Assembly: GCA_018399285.1 (NCBI GenBank)
Contig: JAGYOW010000010.1
Span: 31,052-95,051 of the forward strand
DNA: 64,000 nucleotides
Origin: Desulfotignum sp.
GTDB lineage: Bacteria > Desulfobacterota > Desulfobacteria > Desulfobacterales > Desulfobacteraceae
Direction of reading: 5' to 3'
The notes under the pieces are model-generated. The model was not told where the DNA came from. It did no database searches and saw only the letters and a list, made by a program, of their open reading frames with translations. Of this stretch, positions 1 to 10,794 are shown piece after piece; within the stretch, counting starts at the first letter, position 1, and every line of letters starts with the position of its first letter. A program made the translations under genes and the position numbers.

Positions 1-350
1 CGGGTGAGCCTAATATTGCACAGCACCACCCCTCCCTGATCCAGGCAGTCCTGAATCGGCCCGTCTGAGTCCAGGCGGACCGCCTCTTTTTCCAGAAACA
101 CGGTGCGCACGGCAAAATCTTTGAACCGGTAGGATTCCAGCCAGTTGCCCACCAGCCGGACCGCGTATTTGCTGGTGCCCCCGATGCCGAACCGGGCATT
201 TCGGCCCACGGTATCCAGGCAGTACAGATAGATGTGCCGGATCACCATGGGCGGCACCTGCTTTCGCTTGAACAGATAGCTCACCGCATTGATCAGGGCC
301 GTGGGCACACAGTCATATTCAGACACCTGGTAATGAAGGGGGGTATGCAT
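1..350 (-). CDS. Papain-fold (C39-like) protein, N-terminal part
   Basis: The reading frame starts at an ATG (348-350, minus strand) and stays open to the window edge, giving at least 116 residues. It begins MHTPLHYQVSEYDCVPTAL. The Tyr-Asp-Cys-Val-Pro-Thr-Ala stretch near residues 12-18 resembles the catalytic Cys region of C39/papain-like peptidases (DCGPTAL-type). A later segment reads GGVVLCNI, as expected for a core strand of that fold. The catalytic His lies beyond the edge, so activity cannot be judged. No signal peptide is visible. The call rests on the Cys motif alone; a non-peptidase papain-fold protein is equally possible. Confidence 0.5.
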   Translation of the reverse strand, partial: MHTPLHYQVSEYDCVPTALINAVSYLFKRKQVPPMVIRHIYLYCLDTVGRNARFGIGGTSKYAVRLVGNWLESYRFKDFAVRTVFLEKEAVRLDSDGPIQDCLDQGGVVLCNIRLT

Positions 351-424
351 GAATTCTCCCGGCACTCGGTTTGCTGCAAAAAAAGTCTATATACCTTTGT
401 CCGAAATTTTGCAAGAAATACTGC

Positions 425-1408
425 TCATGACGGACCGGCGGTCAGCAAAGGGATGACAAGAAAAGCCGTGTATCCCATATAAACGGCCAGCAGCCCGGCC
501 CCTTCCAGCCGGTTGATACGCCCCGGCCGGCCCCTGAACCCGTATCCGATGATGAAAAGGGACAAGGTCAGCCCCCCCATCACCGCCATATCCCGATACA
601 GAACCGATGGATCCACCCCGAAAGGATGAATGACACCGGCAATCCCCACCACTGACAGGGTATTGAACAGATTGGATCCCAGGACATTGCCCAGGGCGAT
701 ATCATGTTCGTTCCGGCGGGCCGCGATAATGGAGGATGCCAGTTCCGGCAGGGATGTGCCCACCGCGACAATGGTCAGCCCGATGATCATGTCGCTGACA
801 TGGAACATCCGGGCCAGTGCCACAGCCCCCCATACCAGTATCCGGGAACTTAAGATCAAGAGACCCAGCCCCAGAATCAGGCGGAAAACCGCTCTTTTGA
901 TGGAGAGGTCCGAATCCATGGCCCGGACTTCCATCTGTTCGGCCAGCGGATCGGTCTTCCGGCGGATTCCCTGCACAATGGTCCAGCCCATCAAAACAGC
1001 GAATACCCCCAGCAGTATCATTGCATCTGACAGGGAAATCATCAGATCCGCCACCAGCCATACCGATCCTGCGGTAATCAGTGTCAAAATCGGGAGTTCT
1101 TTTTTCAATACCGCGGAATGGACCATGACCGGACTGATCAATGCCGTGATGCCCAGAATCAAAGCGATATTGGCGATATTGGATCCATAGGCGTTTCCCA
1201 GGGCAATTCCGGGACTGCCCTGCACGGCTGCCAGCGCCGATACCACCATCTCCGGCGCTGAAGTGCCGAATCCCACGACCACCATGCCGATGAGCAGCGG
1301 GGGCATGCCGAAATAAGTGGCCGTGGCCGCCGCACCCGACACAAACCGGTCCGCACTCCACACCAGAAGAATCAATCCTGCAATCACTGCAACAACCGCC
1401 ATCCCCAT
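425..1408 (-). CDS. Na+/Ca2+ exchanger family membrane protein (YrbG-like)
   Basis: This is a 327-residue integral membrane antiporter of the CaCA superfamily, the usual size for bacterial YrbG-type exchangers. Two alpha-repeats are visible: GTSAPE at residues 48-53 followed by ALGNAYGSNIANI, and VGTSLPE followed by ALGNVLGSNLFN in the second half. The acidic residues that coordinate the cation are present in both repeats. Hydrophobic segments cover most of the chain, with a polar charged loop in the middle. The gene stands alone, divergent from the amidohydrolase. The transported ion is inferred from the family only. Confidence 0.9.
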   Translation of the reverse strand: MGMAVVAVIAGLILLVWSADRFVSGAAATATYFGMPPLLIGMVVVGFGTSAPEMVVSALAAVQGSPGIALGNAYGSNIANIALILGITALISPVMVHSAVLKKELPILTLITAGSVWLVADLMISLSDAMILLGVFAVLMGWTIVQGIRRKTDPLAEQMEVRAMDSDLSIKRAVFRLILGLGLLILSSRILVWGAVALARMFHVSDMIIGLTIVAVGTSLPELASSIIAARRNEHDIALGNVLGSNLFNTLSVVGIAGVIHPFGVDPSVLYRDMAVMGGLTLSLFIIGYGFRGRPGRINRLEGAGLLAVYMGYTAFLVIPLLTAGPS

Positions 1409-1579
1409 CTGTCGGCTCCTTTTATTTCACTGCTTTACGGCAACCTGTCACACAACCGGGATAAAATCAAGTTTCCAAAAATATTTGATACGGCCTGCCT
1501 TGCATTTAGCGTTCAATCACGATATCTGATGAATAAAACAGATTTTCGGACTGACCCAATGATATCACAGGACCTGATC

Positions 1580-2788
1580 ATGGAAAACAACCGCCTTGTT
1601 ATCCGGGCCGACCAGCTGTATGACGGCCGGTCTGTGCACACAGACATGACCGTGGTGGTGGAAGGCCGCCATATCGTGGATGTGACGGACAGACCCTGTC
1701 CCGGCGACATCCGGGGCATCGTCACCCCGGCGTTCATCGACCCCCATTCCCACATCGGCATGGAGCGCCAGGGAGAACCGGTCTCGGAAACCGAAACAGA
1801 CGAGCATAGCACGCCTTTTGCGCCGCTGCACAATCCTCTGGACAGCATCTATTTTGATGACCGGGCCTTTGCCGATGCCGTGGACTTCGGGGTGCTGTAT
1901 TCCTGTGTGGTGCCGGGATCCGGCAATATTATCGGCGGCAAAGCCGTGATCATCAAAAATTTTGCCGAAAACCGATCTGATGCGGTTGTCAGCGACTATG
2001 GATTCAAGGCGGCATTCGGGTACAATCCCCGGATGTCCACGCACTGGAAAGGACACCGGCCCAGTACCCGCATGGGAGCCGCCGCCATGCTCAAAAAATA
2101 TCTATCTGATATCTTTCGAAAACAAGAGCAGGCCTGCATCAAAAAGGAAAAAGCCCTGTATGAACTGTCTAAGCCGGACAGCCCGAAAAAAGGCGTGGTC
2201 TGGGCCCAGCGGGAATATGATCTGGCCCTGTCTGAATCCGAGTGGGAGATCTTCCGGCTGTTCAATGGAGACAAAATTCTGAAAGTGCACCTGCACAAGG
2301 CGGATGACGCCCTGTTTCTCATGGATCTGAAAAAACAGTTCAATATCAGGGTCACGGCGGAACATGCCCTGGACATTTGTGACTCAAGGATTTTCAATGC
2401 GTTGGCCGACCACGGCATCCCGGTGGTGTATGGGCCTTTGGGGGCTTCAGACGGCAAGGTGGAGCTGAAAAACGCATCCTGGCGGCACACGGCCCGGCTC
2501 ATGGCATCCCGGGCCAAATTCGGTCTGATGAGCGATCATCCCATCATCCTGGCCCATCATCTGAGAGACAGTCTTAAATATTTTCTGATCCAGGGCATGG
2601 CCCCGGCGGATGCCATCGGTCTGATCACGTTAAAAAACGCGGAAATCCTCGGCATCGACCATTGCCTGGGCACGGTGGCCCCGGGCCGTCTGGCCAGCCT
2701 GATTGTCTGGGATAAAGATCCCTTCCATTTAGGGGCATATCCGCAGGTAATTCTGGCTGAAGGCCGGATCATCCGGGACCGGCGGTGA
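1580..2788 (+). CDS. Amidohydrolase (imidazolonepropionase-like)
   Basis: This is a metal-dependent amidohydrolase of about 402 residues. The metal motif DPHSHIGME lies near the N-terminus, after a small beta domain. Further His ligands are seen in KVHLHKADD and TAEHALD, and the last catalytic Asp in MSDHPI. The C-terminus (GTVAPGRLASLIVWDKDPF) is typical of the superfamily. An upstream ATG at 1529 is in frame, but the ATG at 1580 has AGGA seven bases before it and removes an unlikely leader, so it was chosen. The substrate is unknown. A hairpin shared with the convergent megasynthase follows. Confidence 0.85.
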   Translation: MENNRLVIRADQLYDGRSVHTDMTVVVEGRHIVDVTDRPCPGDIRGIVTPAFIDPHSHIGMERQGEPVSETETDEHSTPFAPLHNPLDSIYFDDRAFADAVDFGVLYSCVVPGSGNIIGGKAVIIKNFAENRSDAVVSDYGFKAAFGYNPRMSTHWKGHRPSTRMGAAAMLKKYLSDIFRKQEQACIKKEKALYELSKPDSPKKGVVWAQREYDLALSESEWEIFRLFNGDKILKVHLHKADDALFLMDLKKQFNIRVTAEHALDICDSRIFNALADHGIPVVYGPLGASDGKVELKNASWRHTARLMASRAKFGLMSDHPIILAHHLRDSLKYFLIQGMAPADAIGLITLKNAEILGIDHCLGTVAPGRLASLIVWDKDPFHLGAYPQVILAEGRIIRDRR

Positions 2789-2859
2789 TACCTTTTATCT
2801 GATCAGAATTGGAAACCATTCACAGGTGTCAAAAAATTCTAACGGCCCCTGACACATGA

Positions 2860-2903
2860 AATATCAAAGGCCGGCTGCTGAAGACAGACGGCCTTTGATA
2901 TTT
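2860..2903. terminator. Bidirectional terminator hairpin
   Basis: A 14-bp inverted repeat (AATATCAAAGGCCG and its complement) with a short loop lies between the convergent amidohydrolase and megasynthase genes. It has T-rich ends on both strands, so it could stop transcription from either side. Confidence 0.7.
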
Positions 2904-2923
2904 TCAGTTATCTCATCCCGGAT

Positions 2924-5529
2924 CTAAACCACGGTTTCGGCAAAGGTCACTTTATCGGTGATCCGGTCTTCCGGGGCCAGGCGGGTGAGCTTGACCATTT
3001 CAAATCCCGTGACTTTGATGAACACCTTGCCCGACATATCCGTCAGAAAAAGGTCATAGGTGTTGGTTTCTTCACCGGATTCCTTTTTCCGGGTAATGCA
3101 CAGGTAGTCCGTGTGTTTTTCCACGGGAGCAAAAAAGGTCATGGCCGCGATGCGGAAGGGCAAAACAGTTCTGGAGGTGGTTAAAAATTCCAGCAGTCCG
3201 CCGGTCTGGAACATGGCATCCACCAGCACCGGGGCCGCCTGGAAATTCGGATCGGTCACCCCTTTGAAAAACGGGGCCTCCGACCGGTCCGCCACCGTGG
3301 TGATCAGGGTTTTTCCATCAAAGGAGTTGATATCCGTGATGGTGCCGAACAGCCCGAACATGAACAACCGGCTGGGATGATACACCAAATCAGCCAGGTC
3401 CCCTTCCCAGGACACGGGAGAAAATTCCGGCAGATCCAAGGTTTCAGGTGCCGGCCGTTGTTTTGCCAGGAAAAAATTCCCCTGGTAATGCTGTTTGGGG
3501 TCCCCCATCACTTTGCCGTTGGGGGTTTTGAACACTGACGTGATGCCACAGGCAAACTCACCGGGTGCCTGCAGGGTTCCAGAGATGATGATCTCTTTGG
3601 GCCGCCCCTTGAGCAGCTTGATGCCATAGGGAATGGAAAAATCAGACATTTTCGTGACCACAGACCCGTCCCCGGCCAAGGCAGCGGCTGCTTCGGCCAT
3701 GGTTTCAATGCCCGTGGATCCTAAAAACAGCGGCACATCCCCCATGGTATGGTCATGCAGAAACACGTCATGTTCCAGGTCCAGGACCCGGGTCCAGACC
3801 GCGGTATCATCCGCCTTGTGGGTCAAATCGCCTAAAAACGGAAACGCCTGATCTGACGGCGTTCCCAAAAGACCGTCAATGTCAAAATCATAATCCAGCC
3901 CGGAAAACACCATCTCCGATTCCGTGGCATCCAGCAGGTCAGCCATGAAGCACTTCACGCCCTGTTCCATGGGCAGAAACTGGATGCCCCGGTCTTCCAG
4001 CACCTTTTTCACCGTGGGGTTGGTGGCCATACCCACCCCGCCCCAGGCGGTCCAGGCATACACTTTGTAAGTGCGGTCCGGATGCATCTGTTTTTCTCTG
4101 AACAAGGCTTTGCCCAGAAAATCGTTGGCAGCCGTGTAATCCACCTGGCCCTGGTTGCCGAACCGGGCCGTGACCGATGAAAAAGTGAACATGTACCGGT
4201 ATTCCCGGTCTCTGGCAGCTGCCAGCAGGTTCCGCATGCCTTTGACCTTGACATCCACCACCAGTTCAAAGGCGTTGCGCTCTTTTTTGGGGATGAACTG
4301 ACTCATCTCCATGCCTGCCGCATGGAAGATTCCGTCAATGCGGTCACACGCATCCACGGCCTGTTTCACCGCGTCAAAGTCGGTGACATCCGTACAGTGA
4401 TAGGTCACGGAAATGCCCTGGGATTTCAAATACTCGATGTTGGCAATGGATTGTCTGACCCGCACAAGCCGGTCCAGGGCCTGCTTCACAGCAACGGGTT
4501 TTTCCCCGGGCATCTGGCTGCGTAAAAGCCCCATCAGATCCGCTTCCGTGGCATCGGGCTTCAGCAGCGCCGGGTCTGTGGCATAGATATCGTTGATATC
4601 CAGGATCACCAGGTTGACCTGATAATCCGCCACCACCTGTTTGAGGATCTCATAGGTGATCCCTCCGGCCCCGCCCGTCACCAGCAGGGTGTCACCGTCC
4701 GACACAATGGGCTGATCCTTTCGGGCGGGTTCCGGGTGCATGGACAGCACATACCGTTTCTTGTTTTTATACCCCACCTCACACCGGGGATCGTCGGACA
4801 GCAGTTCCGCCAGAAACAGGTCCGCAATCCGGGCCAGGCTCTTTTTGGGCTGCTTGTAGGAAAAATCCACCACCTTGACCCGGGTGTTTTCCAGCTCTTT
4901 GTTGGCGGTCTTGAGCAGACCGCTCAACCCGGAAAACAGCGGATGAATCTCCCCGCCGTCTTCCATATAAGGAAACACCACGGAATCAAAGGTAAGGGTG
5001 CCGACAAACGTGTCCGGACGGTCCAGCTGTTCATAACGTTTTGAGCAGCACAACATGATTTCATTGTGGTGTTCAGATCTTTGTCTGTGCTAAATTCCCG
5101 GTTTTTCCGGTCAAACCAGGCATCCAGGGAAGCCAGGTGAAGATAGCCTGTGATGTCGGGATCGGTCTGTGCAAAGGCGTTTATAGCGGCCTGGAATCCG
5201 TCCAGGTCGGACAGATCCGTCACGTCCGCATTTTCAGTGCCCAGGGTGATGACTTCACCGCCCATGGATTGAATCCGCTCAATAACGGCTTGGGCAAACC
5301 TGCTGGAATCCATGGACACCAGGAGCCGTTGCCCGGCAAAATCCGGCGCCCGGGTTTCTGCATGTCTGCCTCATCCACCCGCACCACCAGACGTTTGATG
5401 GGAGAGGCCGGGTCCGGAAACCGGTCGTCTGGGCATCGAAACCGGTGCGTTTGCCCCAGGCAGGGACGGGCGAGTCAGGCCCATGCGCGCCAGGACCGTC
5501 TGCGTCTCCGGTTGGCACTGATCCGCTGA
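2924..5529 (-). CDS. Megasynthase C-terminal part: ketoreductase and dehydratase
   Basis: This is the C-terminal part of the PUFA-synthase-like enzyme. A clean frame runs from 5056 to 2924 (710 aa); the preceding 5057-5529 encodes the start of the KR region in shifted frames. The KR cofactor loop reads VTGGAGGITYE and the catalytic Tyr lies in DYTAANDFLGKA, so the domain should reduce beta-ketoacyl-ACP. The last 330 residues look like a polyketide-type DH hot-dog fold, with HDHTMGDVP carrying the catalytic His. The gene ends in TAG; readthrough would add about 17 residues. The broken N-terminal portion is most simply a frameshift, because homology continues across it. Confidence 0.8.
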
Positions 5530-6964
5530 TCCCGTGGCCGGGACGGGTTCTTCCGCCGGGGCCGATGCTACCGGGATCTTTGTCTGAATATAGGCGGCCA
5601 GCTTTTCAATGGTGTTCAGATCTCTGAGCCGCAGATCGTCCGGCACCGCAAACCCGAACCGGGACGCCACTCTTGCCGAAGACCTCCACCTGTTTGACCG
5701 TATCGATCCCCAGATCCGCTTCCAGGTCCAGGTCGTCGGCCAGCATGTCCGGGTGTAACCGGTCTGGGCGGCAATCACCTCTTGACCACGGTCGTGGTAG
5801 AGTCATCCCCACCGGCCGGGGTCACCACCCGTTCGCCGGAATCCATGGTATGGGCCGTTGTCGGCATTGCGGAATCTGTGTCATGGGAGGACAAGGCCGT
5901 ACCGACGGCTTGATCCGAAGCCGGTGTCCGGGAACCGTCTGAACCGGATGCTGCGCCAGATCCGCTGCATGATCGGCCACATACGCGGTCAGTCTGGCAA
6001 TGGTATTCAGATCCCTGGAGCCGCAGATCATCGGCACGGCAAACCCGAAATGGGACGCCACCTACCGAAGATCTCCCCACCTGCTTCACCGTATCAATCC
6101 CCAGGTCCGCTTCCAGATCCAGGTCATCTTCCAGCATATCCGGGGTGTAACCGGTCTGGGCCGCGATCACCTCCTTGACTTTGGCGAAAACCTGATCCGG
6201 CGGCACCGTGCCGGTTACCACGCGTTCCCCGAATCCATGGTATGGGCGGGCGCCGGGGAAGCGACGGCTGTATCCCTGTCCCGGTGATTTGCCCGGGGCC
6301 GCAGAATCCGGAGAAAGGCCGGATGCTGCCGCACCAGAAGCACCGGCACCGGACCGGGCCGCCACATAGTCCGCCAGTTTTGCAATGGTGTTCAGATCCC
6401 GCAACCGCAAATCATCGGGCACGGCAAATCTGAAATCCGTGGCAATCTTGCCGAAGATCTCCACCTGTTTGACTGTATCGATGCCCAGATCCGCCTGTGA
6501 TCCAGGTCATCTTCCAGCATGTCCGGGTGTAACCGGTCTGGGCGGCTATGATCTGCTGGATCTTTCTGTTGCCTGGCCTTTGTCCGGCCCGGAAGCCGCG
6601 TTTACAGCCGGTCTATCCGATGTGGCTGCTGCACCTGAAGCGGTTGCAGGAACCCGGGAAACGGCTCCGGGGCTGCGTATTCGCGCGGCCGGCTGTTTTG
6701 TCGTCACTTTCTGAGGCCGGGTCTCCGGTGCCACTGCCGGGGGTCGCCGGATCACCGGCCACCACGCACAAGGTATTATCAATGAGTTTCAATTCCGGTT
6801 TCTGGACCCCGAAATGTTGCGCAGCCACCGGTGATAGGCCAGGCTGCCTTCCACCTTGTTTTCCTGGATGCGTTTGACAAACATGAACGCAAAATGGGAT
6901 CCGAATCCCGCAGACAGATGCAGGCCGTATTCACTGTTGATCTGTGCCTGGCCGGAAAATTGAG
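5530..6964 (-). CDS. Megasynthase: three tandem acyl carrier protein domains (frames broken)
   Basis: Three ACP repeats about 385 bp apart lie at roughly 5590-5790, 5985-6190 and 6365-6560. Each contains DLEADLGIDTVKQVE, followed by FAVPDDLRLRDLNTI. All three have Thr (codons ACG, ACG, ACA) where ACPs of PUFA synthases normally carry the phosphopantetheine Ser (LGIDSIKR type). Pro/Ala-rich linkers separate them. No single frame crosses the region: one-base losses recur at equivalent homopolymers, for example GGG in repeats 1 and 3 against GGGG in repeat 2. That points to sequencing or assembly error in repeated DNA, though true decay is not excluded. Confidence 0.75.
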
Positions 6965-7509
6965 TTTTTGAAGTGGGCCGGTATTTTGCTCAAATTGGCA
7001 ATGGGCGGGGCCTTGCGCTGTTGCAGGGCCTTGACCAGGACCACGTCCTCAATGGCGGCGCCCAGGGTATGCCCGGTAAATCCCTTGGTGTTGGAGATGC
7101 AGATCTCACTGAGATGACTGGAAAGGCGGATTCCAGGGCTGTGACCTCGGCATCGGCACTGCCGCCTCTTGCCGGGGTATAGGTTTCATGGGACATGAAC
7201 AACAGTTTGCCGGCATAGTCCTTTTTCTCAGTCCGGTGCGTTTTTCCACCTTGTTGGATAAATTTGGTCATCTCTTTGACATGTGGGTACATCGATATTG
7301 TACGTATGGTACGCGGAGTTGGCGATGTGCGTGCCCAGGATCTCGCACTGGCCGTTCATGCCCCGTTTTGACACTCCTGTTTCATTTCGATCACCAGGCT
7401 CACGGCCCCGGCCCCAGGATGGTGCCGTTGCGGTCCTCATCAAAGGGTTTGGCTGCTTCAGACACCCGTTTTTTAATGGTGGCGGCGCCTAAAGCCAGAA
7501 ATCCTGATC
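6965..7509 (-). CDS. Megasynthase: C-terminal half of third ketosynthase (frames broken)
   Basis: This stretch encodes the second half of KS3 in alternating frames. In order, the pieces show RVLVVGGENATSARKRNQW, then LLFMSHETYTPARGGSADAE, then KGFTGHTLGAAIEDVV. The last two supply the two catalytic His residues of a ketosynthase, the first in an HETYTP context rather than the usual HGTGT. With the SACAST Cys segment just upstream, KS3 looks catalytically complete once the small frame lesions (around 7610, 7440 and 7250) are corrected. Confidence 0.7.
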
Positions 7510-10500
7510 CTACCCACTGGTTTCTTTTGCGCGCAGACGTGGCGTTTTCACCGCCCACCACCAGCACCCGCTTGCACCGGCCCGTGCGGATCCAGTCCTC
7601 GCATACTGATGGCCAGCGTGGTGGAAGCACACGCGGACGACAATCAGGGTGTTGGGGCCTTTGGCCTGATGATCTTGGCCAGGTGAGCCGATCCCAGGGC
7701 AGGCATTGGCCAGAAAATTTCTATCAAAGGTATAGGCGGAAAATCTGCGTTTTCTGGCCTTGGACTTGAAGAACCATTCCGTGAGCGATTCTTTGATGTC
7801 GATCTCCTTGATGCGCTCCATCAGAAAATAGTAGATCTTTTCAAATTCTTCATGGGGCCGCAGAAAAAACCGCTCATAAAAGTATTTTTCCAGTTCCGCC
7901 ATCAGGGTTTCGCCGCTGGGCCACAACGAGGTGATGATCACCCCGGTGTCTTCCTGCATCTCTAACGGCAGGGCAAACCCTTCCGGCACCATGCTTCGGC
8001 CGCCCTTCATTTTCTTGTACTGCATCACCAGAGGAATATGCGCGTCTTTGAGGGCTTCAATGCCTGCGGCAATGCCCAGAGACATGGCCACATCATACTG
8101 TTCCTTGATGCCGTATTCATCGGTGAGATCAAAATACCCCAGCTGGCCGGCCAGATGGATCACATCCTCGGTGCGGGTGATCTGAACGAACCGGGCATTG
8201 CCGTCCGGCTGTTTGTACAGTTTGGTGATGTTCTTGTCCGTGATCCGCTCCTGGGCTTCCAGGGTCAGGGGTTCAATAAAATTTTCCCCGTTGAGAATGG
8301 CATTGAAATTGTCCGTGGCAAACACCCGCCGGCCCTTGCCGGGCAGGCCCACGGACACGCCGGAGATCAGAATGCGGCCGGTGTTGAAATCAAACCGGTC
8401 CATGGCATGAATGGCCGCCTCGCGTTTCTGGCGCTCAAACTCCTGATACAGGATCTGGTCCAGCTGTTCCTTGTTTTCTTCCTTGAATTGTTCAAAATCA
8501 TGGGACAGGTTCATCCGGGGCAGGGCCTCCTCCAAAACGGGTTCACTTGTCTGTTCATCCGGTGTTGCCGGCAGTGCGGGCAGGTCTTCCGGCGGATGCT
8601 CAAACAGGCTGTTGCAGCCGATCAGGTATTGCCGGCAGGCTTCAAACGCTGCCACTTCCCCCTGCCGGGTATCCACAGACACGGCCGTGCCGTAGTCTCC
8701 GATGTTGATGTGTTTGAGCAGGTTTACCAGGAGCCGGGAAGGCCCGATCTCGATAAAATGGGTCCGGCCGGACACATACACGTTTTCCACGGACCGGATG
8801 AACTCCACCGGGGACACGATCTGCCGGGCCAGAAGATCCTTGACCTCTTTTTCACTTTCCGGATAGGGCCGGGCCAGGGTGTTGGAGATGATCCGGTTGA
8901 ACCGGGTCTTGTTAAAGGTCAGGGTATCCAGGAACGCTCTCAGTTCGTCCGCAGCCGGCTGGAGCAGCGGGGTGTGAAACGCCCCCGTGAGATTGAGCTT
9001 CTTGTACGACACTTCCTGCTGGGACAAAAAGGTACAGAAATTGTCGATGGCTTCGGCTTTGCCGGACACGGCCGTCTGTTTTTCACTGTTTTTGTTGGTG
9101 ATATAAATATCGGAGATAAAGGATTGGCGCAGCAATGCTTGTGTGTCTTTTTCATTTTTAAACACCACCATGATTTTTCCCGGCTGCTTCAGGGTGCTCT
9201 CGTACATGAGATCCGAGCGCTTGATGATCAGGCGCAAGGCATCTTCAAACCCCAGCATGCCCGAACAGAACAATGCCGTGTATTCCCCCACGGAATGGCC
9301 GATGAAATAGTCCGGGGTAAACCCTTCTTTCGCCAGGCGGGAACAGATGGCGGCTGAAGACAGAAACACGGCCGGCTGGGTGTTCTGGGTGGAATTCAGG
9401 GCCGGGTCGTCCCCGAACATCATGTCCAGGATGGAATATCCCCGCACGTCAAAAAAGACGGCATCCCCTTTGTCCAGCACTTTTCGAACATGGGCGTCCG
9501 CTTCATACAGCTGTTTCATCATGCCCGGCCGCTGGGCCCCCTGGCCGGACAGCAACGCCACCATGCGCAGTTTTTTGCCGCCGGGGCCCGCAGAATAGGC
9601 CGTGTCCGTCACCACCAGGTCATCGCCGGACACCTGGCGGTATTCCGCTTCGATCACGGGCTGGTCCGGGGCCGCGTCTTTCAGATCCAGAACCCGGGGC
9701 AGGGTGCCCATGATCAGATGGGCGTGATTGCCACCGATACCGTTGACATTGGCGGCAAACCGCAGGGGCTGTCCCGGTTTTCTGTCAACCGGCTTTGTGG
9801 CGGGGGTCAATACCTTGCTGTGGTTCAGCGTGGAATGATCCGCATCATAATTGAAATCCGGCAGAATCTGGCCTTTCTGGTTCATGAGCATGAGCTTGGC
9901 CATGGCCACGGCCGGATTGGCCGCCTTGAAATACCCGAACTGGGGCTTGATATTGCCGCAGTGCATTTTATGGGAAAAGCTGGCCTGGATCACCTGCTGC
10001 TCGACCATGTCCCCGAACACATTGGAAAACGCGAACAGATCCAGGTGGTTGATGTCTGACTTGCGGATGCCGGACCGCTGGTAGGCCTCGTTGATCACGG
10101 ATTTAAAGGTCTGCTCCGACGGGGCCAGCAGATGATCGGGCACGGACGAGCGCACGGTGCAGTCATGAATCTCGCCTAAAATCGTCATGCCCGCTTCCCG
10201 GGCTTTTTTCAGGGTGGTCAGCACATGGATGGCGGCCCCTTCTCCCATCACATACCCCTGGGCCCGGCTGTCAAAAAAGTATCCGTTTGTTCCGGACAAA
10301 AGCCCTAAGCGTTTGAACGCCATGAGCACGGCCGGGTAAAGGTTGCAGTCCACCCCGCCGGCCAGGACAAAATCCAGATCCCTGTGCTTGAGCATCCGGG
10401 CCGCGTTCCGGATGGCAATGGTGGCTGAGGCGCAGGAAGCGTCGACCACGTAGTTGGCCCCGTTGAGCCCGAAATGGTTGGCAATACGTCCGGAAATAAT

Positions 10501-10794
10501 GTTGGACAGCAGCCCCGGCGTGGTGTCTTCATTGTTTTCCGGAATGGTGTTCCGGATCACGGCCAGCAGATCGTCGGCCACGGCCTTTGCCCGGGATTTG
10601 TCCACGCCTTCGGCGTTTGTCACGGCATTGGCGATGACCTGTTTTCTCACCCGGATGATGTTCTTGCTCTGGCGCTCCCCGGCAATGGTGCCTAAGATGA
10701 CCCCGGTTCTGGCCGGCCCGCCGTCCACGGATGACAGACCGGACGAGGCCAGGGCCTCATCTGCGGCCTCCAGCCCGAAAATCGGCCCGCTCAA
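7510..10794 (-). CDS. Megasynthase: degenerate ketosynthase, acyltransferase, start of third ketosynthase
   Basis: A continuous frame of 1094 codons. The first domain is KS2: the Cys motif is kept (YVVDASCASAT), but the two His motifs are replaced (LFAFSNVFGD for HGTxT-GD, KPQFGYFKAAN for GHTxAAG), so it resembles a chain-length factor more than a condensing KS. The next domain is an acyltransferase with GQGAQRPGMM, the nucleophile motif GHSVGEYTAL and a catalytic His in GAFHTPLL. After a charged linker a third KS begins (ILISGVSVGLPGKG). The last 60 or so residues are out of frame; KS3 continues in the next entry. KS2 itself begins upstream, near 11060. Confidence 0.8.
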   Translation of the reverse strand: MSGPIFGLEAADEALASSGLSSVDGGPARTGVILGTIAGERQSKNIIRVRKQVIANAVTNAEGVDKSRAKAVADDLLAVIRNTIPENNEDTTPGLLSNIISGRIANHFGLNGANYVVDASCASATIAIRNAARMLKHRDLDFVLAGGVDCNLYPAVLMAFKRLGLLSGTNGYFFDSRAQGYVMGEGAAIHVLTTLKKAREAGMTILGEIHDCTVRSSVPDHLLAPSEQTFKSVINEAYQRSGIRKSDINHLDLFAFSNVFGDMVEQQVIQASFSHKMHCGNIKPQFGYFKAANPAVAMAKLMLMNQKGQILPDFNYDADHSTLNHSKVLTPATKPVDRKPGQPLRFAANVNGIGGNHAHLIMGTLPRVLDLKDAAPDQPVIEAEYRQVSGDDLVVTDTAYSAGPGGKKLRMVALLSGQGAQRPGMMKQLYEADAHVRKVLDKGDAVFFDVRGYSILDMMFGDDPALNSTQNTQPAVFLSSAAICSRLAKEGFTPDYFIGHSVGEYTALFCSGMLGFEDALRLIIKRSDLMYESTLKQPGKIMVVFKNEKDTQALLRQSFISDIYITNKNSEKQTAVSGKAEAIDNFCTFLSQQEVSYKKLNLTGAFHTPLLQPAADELRAFLDTLTFNKTRFNRIISNTLARPYPESEKEVKDLLARQIVSPVEFIRSVENVYVSGRTHFIEIGPSRLLVNLLKHINIGDYGTAVSVDTRQGEVAAFEACRQYLIGCNSLFEHPPEDLPALPATPDEQTSEPVLEEALPRMNLSHDFEQFKEENKEQLDQILYQEFERQKREAAIHAMDRFDFNTGRILISGVSVGLPGKGRRVFATDNFNAILNGENFIEPLTLEAQERITDKNITKLYKQPDGNARFVQITRTEDVIHLAGQLGYFDLTDEYGIKEQYDVAMSLGIAAGIEALKDAHIPLVMQYKKMKGGRSMVPEGFALPLEMQEDTGVIITSLWPSGETLMAELEKYFYERFFLRPHEEFEKIYYFLMERIKEIDIKESLTEWFFKSKARKRRFSAYTFDRNFLANACPGIGSPGQDHQAKGPNTLIVVRVCFHHAGHQYARTGSARAGASGCWWWAVKTPRLRAKETSG

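Noticed and set aside
8038..9357. A 439-codon plus-strand frame opposite the megasynthase
   Set aside because: Shadow of the KS/AT coding strand, with low-complexity composition.
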